Source of the DNA: Prorocentrum cordatum
Lineage: Eukaryota > Sar > Dinophyceae > Prorocentrales > Prorocentraceae
Assembly (NCBI GenBank): GCA_963575745.1
Contig: CAUYUJ010000869.1
Location: 405,053 to 469,052, forward strand
DNA: 64,000 nucleotides
Reading direction: 5' to 3'
Below the pieces are notes generated by a model. That model saw nothing but the letters and a program-made list of their open reading frames with translations. It had not been told where the DNA came from and did not search any database. Shown here in pieces: positions 19,530 to 29,052 of the stretch (position 1 is its first letter; every line of letters begins with the position of its first letter). Made by a program: the position numbers and the translations under genes.

Positions 19530-22500
19530 CTGAAATGGGCTGGGGGGCTGAGGGTGGATTCGTCCGGGGCCCGAAGGGAGGTGGAGAGGAGGAGGGGGGG
19601 AGGAGGAGGAGGAGGAGGAGGACGAGGAGGAGGAGGAGGAGGAGGAGGAGGAGAGGGTGGAGGAGGAGGAAGAGAGGAAGATGAGGAGGAGGACAGGAGG
19701 CGGAGAAGAACAGGAGAAGGAGGAAGACGGGGAGGAGGAGGAGGAAAAGGAGGAGAAGGAGGAGGAGAAGGAGGAGGAAGTTTAGCAGCGATGCGATCCT
19801 CGAAGATGCGGAAAGTCGCAGACACGTTCACCACGCAGTCCGGGCGCATCGCACTAATCACAGCAGATAGCACTGCTGCTGCGCCTTCTGAGGTCCAAGT
19901 AGTAGACCTCATCATCTCGTTGAGGCACGCTTGCTGGCATGCCTGGTGGGGCTGGGGATCCTCGGTTCCTCCTCCTCCTTATCCTCTGCTCCTCCTCCTC
20001 CTCCTCCTCATCCTCTCCTCCTCCTCCATCCTCTCCCACCTTCCTCCTCCTCCCTCCTCCTCCTCCTCCTCTCCATCTCTTCTCCTCCTCGGATATTTGA
20101 TAGCCAATGTCGCCTTATGCCAGCTCATGTGGCACACAGCGCAGCGCCGCGCCACAGCTGGCGGGGGCGGCGCTGCAGGCGCAGCGGAAGAGCTGCTCGC
20201 AGCGCCGGCGGCGCCCCCTGGAGCTGCTGCCCCACCCGCTGCGGCAACCAGCCCACAACGTGCACAATGTGTCATGTCTGGTAGAGCATCGTCCGCCAGC
20301 AGTAAGTCCAGAGAGCGCCTCAAGAGGACCACTGGCTGAGGCATCTCCTGCCTGAATGCTCCTTTGGCCTTCACCATCCTAGCGTTGTGGATGTTGGCCC
20401 AGATGATCTTGGCGCTAGGCGGGTGGCCATCGGAATCGTCGAGCAAGTCGGCCAACGACAATCGTCTCGCTGGCGGCGTATACGCAATCAGGTTCCTATC
20501 CAAGCTGACGGGCCTGCCGATCTTCAGATGTGCGCTATCCCAATGTATAATATGCGCCCGGTCACCGAGGTCCTGCCACGGCTTGTCGCTGGCGGCATCG
20601 GCTGAAAGCACTGCCATCGACAGGCCATGATCACGTGGGGCTGCAGCTTCTGGGGCGGTGCACAGTCCAACCGCTGTGAATAATGCTATGCATCCATCGG
20701 CCCACGCGTTCTCCAGTGGGCCCGTGGACATCAAGCCGCTGTTGTAGATGGCGGACGCCGACGGCGCAGGCAATGGCAAGACGTCCTGCCCTGTCTCCTT
20801 GTCGAGCTCCCGATTCAGGAGTGCCTCGGCAACTCTCACATCGTCGTCGAGCCCCAGGTCTGCTCGGGGAGCGCCTGCGAGCCCATCTACCTCTGCAGCA
20901 GCAGCAGCTCGTACTCCCTCGACCTGTTCTATCTCGTGAGCGAGGACAATCGCCTTCACATGGTCTCGAGCCGCTTCCTCTTGGCAACGAGCGCGGGGGG
21001 GAAGTGAGAAGGACCAGGCTTTCTCGGCCTTCTCGAAAGGCCGTGGGACTTGGACTTCTCAGAAGTTTGACGGTTGTTCGAGAAGTTTCCTTGGGCTTCC
21101 TCGAAGTCAGGGGACATCTCTATTTCTCCGAAGTCCTCAAAGTCTCGCGGCCCTCTGCGAAGGCTTGCTCATTCTGCCCCTTCTCATTCCCCCCCCCCCC
21201 CCCCGGGTTCGTCACGGTTCGTCGCCAATCCTCGCCACTCTCCGCTGCATCCAAGGGATCAGCTGCTGCATCATCTCCCCCAGCATCGAGATCTTCGCCA
21301 GCGCCTGGAAGGTCTCTGCCCAGCGCCTCGGCCAGCTCACCCACCCAGTCGAAGTCGGGGTCGGCCGCGTCGTCCCCGTCCTCGTCGCTGCGGTCGCTAT
21401 CCTTCACGTCTGCTGCCGGAAGAGGTTCAGCCCCTGCGGCCCCTGCGGCTTTCTTTGCCACCTTCGCCGCCTTCCTGGCAGCTGCTTCGCGCTCCAGCCG
21501 TTCAGCCGTCGCCAAAGCTTCCATGAAGCAGAATACTGGGCTACCGTCGTCTGGGGCGCTGGCAGCATATCTGAAAAAGGGCGCCGACCAAGTGAGCATT
21601 CTAGCCTGGACCTTCACGTCAACGCCCTGGTCTGCCAAGGCCAACAACTCATGAAAACGAAGCCGTAGTAGTGAGAACTCAAGGGGAACCGCCAGCTTGA
21701 AGGCGTCGTCTTCTGGGCTGTACCCCGACGCCGTCCACGACCGATTAGCTCCCCTTCCGTATTTCAGGACTTGGAGCCACGATATGCTCACAACACCAGA
21801 CGCGCGATGAATGGTAGCCATGAAGCATGCAGTCGTCGAAGGCGCGCAAGCGAGGTCGCCAAACTTCTTCTTGCACAGTGACCAAACTCTGTCGGCGAGA
21901 CTGAGCGTGCGAGCACTCAAAGCAAGCAGTCCTCGGGCCATTGACTTGACTGCTCGGCGAGCTGCGCCGTCATCGACTGACGGCCGAGGAGGCGCAGGCG
22001 GCACGTGCGCGGCAGGCGCTGCAGGCTCAGCGCCCTCATCCTGCAACGGCTGCAGCTCTAGGCCATGGTCCATGGCATCGTCATCGCTAGGGTCCACTGG
22101 CACAATGTCTGTGCCGGGCATCTCCAGCATCCCGCGAAGAGCAGCCTTGCGCTTCGGGTCCTGCGGGATCAACAAAAACAAAGAGAGGCGCGAGGAGGAG
22201 GGGGAGGAGGAGGAGGAGGAGGAGTCGGAGGAGAGGAGGAGAGGAGGAGGAGGAGGAGGAGGAGGAGGAAGAGGAGGAGGAGGAGGAGGAGGAGGAGGAG
22301 GAGGAGAGGAGGAGAGGAGGAGGAGGAGGAGGAGGAGGAGGATAATAAGAGGAGGAAAGGATGGGAGGAGAGGAGGAGAGGCGGAGGAGGAGAGGAGAAG
22401 GAGAAGAGGAGGAGGAGGACGAGAAGGAGGAGAAGGAGGAGAGGAGGAGGAGAAGGATATGAGGGGGGCAGGAGGAGGGAGGATAGGAGAAGGTAGGGTG

Positions 22501-24800
22501 AACGAGGTCGACAGGTCGACTGCGTTGAGGGGCGCTTGCGATCGGGCTTCCTCCTCCTTCTCAGGAGGAGGAGAAGCGGAACGGACAGCAGCGGCAGCAG
22601 GTGTAGCATATCCAGATGGCAGCACGGTCGTCGCAGAGCGGCAGCGTAGCATAGCATAGCCTCAGCAGCAAGAGCAGAAAGAGAACAAGAGCAAAAGCAT
22701 TAGCAGCATGAGCAGCATGAGCAGCATATGAACAAAACGATCAGGATCAGCATATCGTACGTTGCACCCCTGGGTCCTTCAGCACACATAGGCCTTGCGC
22801 GTAGGTGTCGACACAGTCTTGAATGAAACGGCCAGGATCAACTTTGTGAAGCGAAGCTGTTTTCTTGTTCAGGATTCTGGCATTGAGTAAATCCAACTGT
22901 ATATACGGAGCTGTGTTGATCGTGTGCTTAATTATGCTGTTAATCCCTTCAATTTCTTGTGTATCTATCGGTATCAACCTCAGTACTTGGCTGATGTGCA
23001 TGTGGACGGGGAGATCAATCTTCCCTGTGCGCGACGTGAACTCCAAACAATACCTGTACGCCTTCGCAAACTTAAACTGGAACGTGTATGCAGACTTGCC
23101 CGGGTTGGGGTCATCCAATAGTTCAATCAATTATTTGGCAACGCGTTGTCTGGACTCGCACGGGATCTCATGTGGCAGATGGCACAACCAAGCCATGGAC
23201 ATAGGAAGACATGTGATTTTCTCAGTGATCCGCATGTGGAAATCAGCGGCAGTCTCCAATAGTAACAGTAATGCCTCGGCTCTGCTGCTCGCTCTCCCAT
23301 CCGATGTCGATGAGTATTGCACAATCGTATCTTCCAACTCTTGGCTGCTCAGAAGCGCGGTGAAGTCCCTGGCTAGTTCATCTGCTTTGGACGTCACAAG
23401 CTTCTGCATAATCGATTTCGCTGGAAGTCTACGAAGCTCAGCTCGATGTTTCTCGACTTCGTGAGCTTCTTTTTGGAGCCAGTGCGCAAACTTCATAATT
23501 TGGCCTTTCGTGATGTTAGCAACGTTCACAATCAACCAAAACTTGTCCGAATGTAGCGCATCCATGCTCCCATTCAGCCAACGACCAAGCTTCTCGAAAT
23601 AACTCTCAGCTTCGGGATCGTCAGGGTCTCCAGCGCGCCCCTTGTTGAAGTGATGTCGTTTAACCAATGCTTCCATGAAGACATGGGTGGATTCTTCTCT
23701 GCCGCATCTAATCCAATGCTTCTCGCATTCGTAGACTGATCCCCAGCGCCCTGACAAGGGCCTGGGCGGCAACTTGCCAGCGACTGACGTTGCCCTCTCT
23801 TCTGTGAAATGAAGCTTCCAGGCCGCGAAGATACGAGCAGAGTTCCCTGCGGACCGCCATGTATTCGTAAGTTTGGCCAGCGCTGAGAAATACCAAGGGC
23901 CCAATCTTGTCAGTTGTCTTTTCACCATCAAATGGCACTGATGTGCAACACAGAAATGCCAGAGTAGCCAGATCCCGTCGTCATCTGCGATCTCTTCTTG
24001 AATCAACGTGTACGAGCCTTGCTGATCAGGCCCATGATCTGTGCAAAATATCATGACACAAAAGTGCATCGCTTCAGGCGTGATCGATCCCGTTATGGTT
24101 GCGTGCCCCGTGCCTCTCACCCAACTGCGCATGCCAATGGAGTCCAGTATCTGTTCCCAGAGAGCCTTAGAGGTAGGACCTGTGGTATGTTCTGGCACTA
24201 CGCGAAGATCTGGCCAACCAAATCGACCCTCCTGCAATGAGTTGCGCACCTTGGAGTCGCGGGCTGGCCCATATGCGATACGAGGTATGAAGAACCCCGA
24301 GATAAGTCGCTAGCGAAGATCTTGTGTGATCGGATGGTGTTCGCATTCGTCACATCCCCTCTCAAGACGTGTATTTCCCAGCTCACTAGTGGTGATCCAC
24401 TAGCCCCGAACTGCTGAAACTGCTGATCCAAAAAAGCGATGTGATCGCCCAGCGCTGCATACATTCTGCCGAACCAGTCTCGATGATGCGATATGCAAGT
24501 GGCCGCCACCAGCATCTCTGAGCGCACAACGGTCTGTCTCGAAACCTGAAGCTCGAGGATGCTAGCCGTCGACTCACACCCTCCATAGCCTAAGCTCTGC
24601 GTCCATCCCAAACGATACATGCCAGAAACTGTAAGGCATCGCCTGACACGAGCTCTGTCGAGCTGTCTACTTGGCGGTTTCAAAAAAGAAATAGTAGCTT
24701 TGAGTGTTCTGATCTCATTCTCCAGGCGCTCAATCTTAGCCTCGGCCCTGACAGCTCTCGCAATCTGCCTGCGGTGCGACTTCCTCGGGGGGGCGAGCAT
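19440..24800 (-). CDS. Spliced gene: transposase-like N-terminal half joined to an unknown C-terminal half
   Basis: Five exons were placed by eye: 24800-22777, 22160-21231, 20977-20114, 19942-19799 and 19529-19440 (TAG at 19440). All four introns are phase 0 with donors AAG|GACCC, GAG|GATTGG, AAG|GCGACA and GAG|GATCGC and acceptors AG|G. Exons 2-5 join into 676 codons without a stop. Exon 1 has a coiled coil (AKIERLENEIRTLKATI), then FCTDHGPDQQG and FCVAHQCHLM, resembling the aspartate and CxxH region of hAT-type transposases, and RLIPIDTQEIEGINSIIKH. The C-terminal half holds a CARCG plus CAVCHMSWH zinc-type pair. Exon 1 carries a TAA at 23131-23133 and a frame change near 24300, so this copy may be dead. 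A start upstream of 24800 is possible. Confidence 0.55.
19530..19798 (-). other. Intron with (TCC)n on the coding strand
   Basis: 269 bp, GA donor (GAG|GATCGC), acceptor TTTCAG|GACGCC. The plus strand is GGA-rich at about 19580-19780. Confidence 0.55.
19799..19942 (-). CDS. Exon 4 of the transposase-like gene
   Basis: 144 bp, phase 0: begins ACQQACLNEMM and ends SATFRIFE. It lies between purine-rich introns. Confidence 0.6.
19943..20113 (-). other. Intron with purine tract
   Basis: 171 bp, GC donor (AAG|GCGACA), acceptor CACCAG|GCATGC. GGA-rich on the coding strand. Confidence 0.55.
20114..20977 (-). CDS. Exon 3 of the transposase-like gene
   Basis: 864 bp, phase 0. It begins EAARDHVKAIVLAHEIEQ and ends with the Cys/His cluster CARCG ... 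CAVCHMSWHK, probably a small zinc-binding fold. Confidence 0.6.
20978..21230 (-). other. Intron with poly(C/G) run
   Basis: 253 bp, GA donor, AG|GA acceptor. Contains a 16-base C run (G on the coding strand) near 21189-21204. Confidence 0.55.
21231..22160 (-). CDS. Exon 2 of the transposase-like gene
   Basis: 930 bp, phase 0 at both ends, starting GAC after CCGCAG. It encodes DPKRKAALRGMLEMPGTD, an alpha-helical middle (MARGLLALSARTLSLADRVW) and a Lys/Ala-rich then Asp-rich tail. No family is recognised. Confidence 0.6.
22161..22776 (-). other. Intron with (GGA)n tract
   Basis: 616 bp, GA donor and AG acceptor; both junctions read AG|GACCC. About 300 bp of GGA/GAG repeat lies at 22190-22480. 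Confidence 0.55.
22777..24800 (-). CDS. Exon 1 of the transposase-like gene (stop and frame change inside)
   Basis: ATG at 24800 opens a basic segment and coiled coil. Near 24300 the coding frame shifts by one base (from KIFASDL to FFIPRIAYGPARDS). Further on, QRVAK is followed by TAA (23133-23131) and then LIELLDDPNPGKSAY in the same frame. The exon ends at AAG (22777), giving a LCVLK|DPKRKAAL junction. Confidence 0.5.
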
Positions 24801-24810
24801 GACGAACCAA

Positions 24811-24985
24811 CGACACACACCCATGCCCATAGGGGGGTCGGAAAGGGCTATGGGCGCGTGTTGTCGGATGGGGGTCCCAGCTCGCACGGGGGCGTTCCCT
24901 AGGGTCCGACAACCCGCGCACATGCCCATAGCCAGTCCTCCTCCCAACGACTCAACGACCCCCTTATGGGCATGGGCGCGTGTTG
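24811..24985. repeat. Nested inverted repeats, four related arms
   Basis: The outer arms 24811-24840 and 24956-24985 are inverted copies over 30 bp with about four mismatches. The inner arms 24846-24868 and 24905-24933 are inverted copies with a 6-bp gap. All share a TATGGGC core. The block sits just upstream of the ATG at 24800 and may be a small inverted-repeat transposon remnant or a regulatory hairpin. Confidence 0.8.
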
Positions 24986-25058
24986 TTCGTTCGTCAGAGC
25001 AGGCGCGAGGTCGCGAGAAAAAGAACAGATAATACGAAGACAATGGAAGAGAAGGCAA

Positions 25059-26464
25059 GACGGAATGCGATCCTGCTGACGACCCCGACCATCTTCAGCT
25101 GCGGTGGCTGCCCAGGCTGCCCCTCCCGGCGGCGCCAAGCAGCGCGGCGGGCGCCGCGCTTCGGCGCTGAAGAGGCTGGAGCGGCCACCGCAGGCTGCTG
25201 GGCAATGGCAGCAGCCGCGGGCGCTGCAGCGTCTGCAAGTGCAGCGGGTTCTCCACGCCGCTTCCAAATCGCAGCCTTCAAAGGGGAGGAGGCGAGGGGC
25301 GGCAGCAGCTCCGACAGCAACACCGCTGAAACTCTGAAATTCGGACGGTTGACTGCGAAAAAGTCCCGACACGCAAAACCAGATATTCCAAGAGGGGGAG
25401 ATGAGGAGATGAGTAAGTGAGTGAGTGAGTGGCCTCAGGGTGAAAGTGGCGCCTCAGAGCTTACCAAGGCGCGGACATCGGACGAGCGCCTCAGAACCTA
25501 CCCCGCACCACCAGGTTTCTCAGTTCCCAGGTTTCTCAGGTCCCCAGCCTCTGAAGTCATCCGAAATCCTCTGAAGGCCTTTAAATGTTTAAGGGTTCTC
25601 TGAGCCCTTTGAAGGCATCCACTCCCCCAAACACTTCATGCCCCAAACGCCTGACGACCATCTGCGCGCAATTGCTCGGCGACCACCAAGTCGATGTCGT
25701 TAAAAAACCTCGCGCGACAGACCAGGCACACCAGTGGCGCGAACAGCTTGCACAATCGAATCCAAGTAGAACGGACCTGACTTCGGCACTGCAGCCAGAC
25801 AAGATGGCACCAGGCGTCGTGTCACCTGCAGTCCGTCTAACACCTCGCCCAGCAAAATGCGCAGCGTTGGCAGATTCGGTATGAAAACCTCGTGCCCCCC
25901 AGAACCAGGCCCACGCTTCTTCAGTTGACCATGATTCCGGAAGCCTACAGCGAGCGCCTGAGGGAGCGCCATGCGGCGAGAACATGCCTCGCGGTGGCCC
26001 CCATCCTGTCATGGGACACGGCGGCCCTCGAGACAGAGCGGCGATAGATACAAGAGACGGCAGACGAATAATGACCGCAAGAACACGTTAGTGAGTAAGT
26101 CAGCGGTGGTTGGCGGGGCGAAACATGACAGAATGACTCAGACGACGTCCGAAAACTGTGCGTGGATTTCTAGGAAGTCGCTAAAAGTCATCTGGATAAC
26201 ACATGCGTGTGTAGTGTATGTGGCTACGAAATCGTTGTGATTATAGTTCGCTCTATTTGCTTCGAGCTGAAATTTCATCTGGATAACTGATGCGTATGTA
26301 ATGTATGTGGCTACAAAATCGTCGTGTTTTTTGTTCGCTGGATTCGTGTTGAGCTGAAATCGTCATGACATTCATTATGTATGTTGAACATCAGGATTAA
26401 AATGATCGATGTTTCGTGAAGCACAATTAATACCTTTGGTGATACCCAGCGTGAGAAATCACAG
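25059..26464. other. Mostly unassigned; two short coding-like minus frames
   Basis: A minus frame at 25323-25075 (LKAAIWKRRGEPAALADA, Ala-rich) could be an upstream exon of the transposase-like gene but has no clear splice site. A second minus frame runs 25972 to about 25620 (PTLRILLGEVLDGLQVTRR) and, if one T is removed from the run of six near 25701, continues to NDIDLVVAEQLRADG and a TGA. From 26040 to 26460 nothing coding is seen. Confidence 0.35.
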
Positions 26465-26474
26465 CGCTTGCAGC

Positions 26475-27200
26475 CTAAAGAGCGAGTTGGGGAGCTGAAC
26501 GGCGCACCTCCCCAATCTGGTTTGGGCCCTCTCTCGCCGCTCCTAACGACGTCCCCAGGGCCAGCATGCCGAGCCCCGCAGGCGGCGCGGGGGCCCCCCC
26601 TGCGGCAAGAGCCGCCGGCGCGGCTGCAGCTGCGACTGGAGCTGGCGCCGGGGCGAGCGCGCCACCAGCAGCGCCGCCCGCAGGACCTCCGAGCGCAGCC
26701 ACGAGCGCGGCCACCCCACCGCCCTCCGGGCCTGGCGCGCCGACCGCCGGCAGTGCTAGGGCGCCCGCAGGCGCCGCCGCAGGGGCTGCCACGGCGGGGG
26801 CACGCCCGGCTACGTTGGGCGCCACGGGGCCAGCGGGCGCCGCGAGGCCCAGGCGGGCGCAGGCGCGGCCGGCGGCAGCGGTGAGCGCCGCGACCGCGGG
26901 GATCGCCCTGAAGCGATAGTACCTCGCCGCCGGCGCCCACGGGAAGACCCCGCCAGCCGCCCCGCCGGGCAGCAGGTCCCAGTGGAGCACGTCCGCGTTG
27001 CCGACCACCTGCTCGTCGTACTCCTCGCCATCGACCGTGACGATCGCCGCCGTGCCTGGGGTGCTGGGGTCCAGGGCGACCACGACACGCTCGTGCACGA
27101 GCGCCCTCCCACCAACGTTGCATTGGATGCCGAGGAAGTCCCCGACGGCGACACCCGCGGCGGCGAGCGAGCAGTGGGCTGGAGGACCTGGAGCCGCCAT
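26475..27200 (-). CDS. Gag-like or unknown protein, element C ORF2
   Basis: Starts at the ATG that shares its A with the ORF1 stop (27200) and ends near 26475. The N-terminal 110 residues look folded (GVAVGDFLGIQCNVGG, VVVALDPSTPGTAAIVTVDG, EYDEQVVGNADVLHW, ARYYRFRAIPAV). The rest is Ala/Pro-rich linker. I infer a gag-like role from its position behind the leader. No nucleocapsid zinc knuckle is visible. Confidence 0.5.
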   Translation of the reverse strand: MAAPGPPAHCSLAAAGVAVGDFLGIQCNVGGRALVHERVVVALDPSTPGTAAIVTVDGEEYDEQVVGNADVLHWDLLPGGAAGGVFPWAPAARYYRFRAIPAVAALTAAAGRACARLGLAAPAGPVAPNVAGRAPAVAAPAAAPAGALALPAVGAPGPEGGGVAALVAALGGPAGGAAGGALAPAPAPVAAAAAPAALAAGGAPAPPAGLGMLALGTSLGAAREGPNQIGEVRRSAPQLAL

Positions 27201-27754
27201 CACTGGGCAGCGAGGGCACGCTGGCGCAGCACCTTCACCTGAGCGCGGGCCTCCTCGCCCAGGTCGTCGATCTCGAGGTCGCGCCCCGAGCGCCGCCACG
27301 CACGGGCGCAGCCCGCGAGCCGCCGCAGCGCCTGCAGGGCCACCACCGCCACCACCGCCAGGAGCGCGCCGGCGAGCAGGCCAAGGGCGAACCCGGCCCC
27401 GAAGCCCCGGCACTCTGCCGAGGCGGGCGAGGGGCAGGGCCCAGCTGCCTCCGGCTCGGCCGCCGCGTGCGGGCCCACAGGGCACGCCGGGCACGACAGC
27501 TCCGGCGAGGCGCCGCAGGTCAGCGCCGGGCAAGCCGGGCAAGCCGGGCAGGCCGGGCTGGACGGACAGGCCCCGCAGCGCGGCTCGCAGCGGGCGTCGA
27601 CCGCCGGGCACGCCGGGCAGGCCAGGCACGCCGGCGGCCGCGCCAGCCAGGCTGCGCCGATCTGCCCCAGCCACGGCGCGGCGAGGCGGACGGCGCCGAG
27701 CATCCGCAGTGGAGGAGGTGGCGGCGAGGCGCGCCCCCTAAAACTTCGAGCCAT
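27200..27754 (-). CDS. Cys/Pro-rich single-pass membrane protein, element C ORF1
   Basis: 184 codons from an ATG inside the shared leader (MARSF). Repeated CPACPAC-type motifs with about 18 cysteines form the N-terminal half, then a Gly/Ala/Leu/Val transmembrane segment (GLLAGALLAVVAVVALQAL), then a basic and charged tail (RRSGRDLEIDDLGEEAR). The TGA stop overlaps the next ATG (TGATG). No signal peptide is obvious, though the first 40 residues are fairly hydrophobic. The function is unknown; a membrane protein at the 5' end of a retroelement is unusual. The alternative is a Cys-rich nucleic-acid-binding protein, but the hydrophobic stretch argues for membrane insertion. Confidence 0.55.
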   Translation of the reverse strand: MARSFRGRASPPPPPLRMLGAVRLAAPWLGQIGAAWLARPPACLACPACPAVDARCEPRCGACPSSPACPACPACPALTCGASPELSCPACPVGPHAAAEPEAAGPCPSPASAECRGFGAGFALGLLAGALLAVVAVVALQALRRLAGCARAWRRSGRDLEIDDLGEEARAQVKVLRQRALAAQ

Positions 27755-27805
27755 ATATGTGCACGTCCGACCTGTTGCCTCTGCTCAGCCCTCAGTTGTG
27801 AAAAC
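27740..27805 (-). repeat. 66-bp leader sequence at the 5' start of element C
   Basis: Identical by eye to 4462-4527. It contains the ATG of ORF1 at 27754. A CA/TA tract starts a few bases beyond its 5' end. Confidence 0.85.
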
Positions 27806-27810
27806 GACCA

Positions 27811-27811
27811 T

Positions 27812-27861
<50 letters not shown>

Positions 27862-27877
27862 GCACATATATATATAT
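27811..27877. repeat. (CA)n(TA)n microsatellite between elements B and C
   Basis: CA units at about 27812-27828, then TA units to 27877 with a CGCACA interruption. It joins the 3' end of element B to the 5' end of element C. Confidence 0.95.
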
Positions 27878-27976
27878 AGCTCCGAGCGCCATTCTTTCCA
27901 TTCTTGGCCAGAAGCAATTTGTCGCGGCGACTGCACTGCCCTGCTCGCGCAGGAAAAGACCCGTCTTAGAGACGCA
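27878..27976 (-). repeat. Outer direct repeat of element B
   Basis: Begins AGCTCCGAGCGCCATT and ends GTCTTAGAGACGCA. Its partner at 28164-28285 has the same ends plus about 23 extra bases near 28241-28268. Confidence 0.8.
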
Positions 27977-28163
27977 AAGTCAGGGGATCATTGGCAGGGA
28001 GGGCGCGGTGGGAGCCCATGAGCCCCAAAGGAGGCGGAGGAGGACAGAGGGGGGGAGAACGGCCCCAGGGGGGGACGTTTGCAAGCACTCTAGCCTCAGA
28101 CCTCACAACGGCCAGGCGTGAAGACACTTTGCACGGAGCTAAGACGAGACGGGTCATCTCACA

Positions 28164-28285
28164 AGCTCCGAGCGCCATTATTTCCACTCTTGGCCAGAAG
28201 CAAGGTGTTGTGGTGACTGCACTGCCCTGCTCATGCAGGCATCCCGCGACTCATATTACTTGGCTTTTCTGGTCTTAGAGACGCA
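28164..28285 (-). repeat. Inner direct repeat of element B
   Basis: Partner of 27878-27976, offset 286 bp at the start. It lies about 140 bp downstream of the methyltransferase-like stop codon. Confidence 0.8.
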
Positions 28286-28425
28286 TGCATTACCAAATCG
28301 CCAACATTTATTACTGGAGGCAGGGGCTATCAACACAAACACTGCTAAAACCAGCTAGTGAGCGAGCGGCCAGGGCGTTTCTGAAACATTGCGCCAGGAA
28401 TTTGCAGAGGGCAGGCGGGCACGGC

Positions 28426-29052
28426 TCAGCTATGTGCGCACGGAAGACGCCGTCTATCTTGCCACTCAACTCCACGTGCGGCTGGCCTGTCCTCGAACAA
28501 ATACCGCGGCCCTGACACGCCCACTAACGGAAAGGTCGAGATGCACGGCAACAAATTGCATCCTTTTCTCCACGGGCGATTGAACATGCAGAAATCGGTT
28601 CTGTAGGTCGAAGCTGTCTTCAGCGCTAGGATGTGCTTCATGGGAGGGCCTATCCACAGGCGGCTGGCGGCGGGGTTCTCGATCGCCGCAGGTATCACCA
28701 ATCGCGAGCACAGCCGCAACACAGAGCACGAGAACGTCTGAAGAGTGTTGCCAACCGTCACCTTATACTGATCTACATCTCTGAGGTCTGGGAGTCCCAT
28801 GGGGCGATCATCACTGCGTGGGCGTGGCGGGCCGTTGGGCTTGTCGCGAGCCCGCGAGAAGCTGGAGCACGGCGTGCCCAACCACACGGTCACCACCTGG
28901 CCGCACATGATCCACCCACGGATGCGCTTCTGTACGCTGGGCACAGTTGCATCATATTGATCTCCGTGCTTCAGATCGAACTCTACGATGGGAGCGCCTA
29001 TCTGTTGACGCCACGCTTGAGAGAAGTGCCCACTGCCAGCGAAAATCTGCAA
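28426..29052 (-). CDS. Methyltransferase-like protein, element B
   Basis: 208 codons. FAGSGHFSQAW is the SAM-loop-like motif, then GTPCSSFSRARDKPNGPPR (PC motif), MGLPDL, and IENPAASRLW, ending with a Cys/His-containing tail. The frame overlaps the 3' end of the recombinase ORF by 55 bp. No stop interrupts the recognisable part, so this domain outlasts the RT in an otherwise decayed element. The substrate (DNA, RNA or other) cannot be judged from motifs. Confidence 0.65.
   Translation of the reverse strand: MQIFAGSGHFSQAWRQQIGAPIVEFDLKHGDQYDATVPSVQKRIRGWIMCGQVVTVWLGTPCSSFSRARDKPNGPPRPRSDDRPMGLPDLRDVDQYKVTVGNTLQTFSCSVLRLCSRLVIPAAIENPAASRLWIGPPMKHILALKTASTYRTDFCMFNRPWRKGCNLLPCISTFPLVGVSGPRYLFEDRPAARGVEWQDRRRLPCAHS

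Larger units (their letters stand above)
26465..27805 (-). mobile_element. 5' part of a tyrosine-recombinase-type retroelement (element C)
   Basis: It begins with the 66-bp leader (27805-27740) also present in element A, followed by two coupled ORFs (membrane protein, then gag-like). No RT follows below 26465, so the element is 3'-truncated. It lies directly downstream of element B in the same orientation, separated only by a CA/TA microsatellite. Confidence 0.6.
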
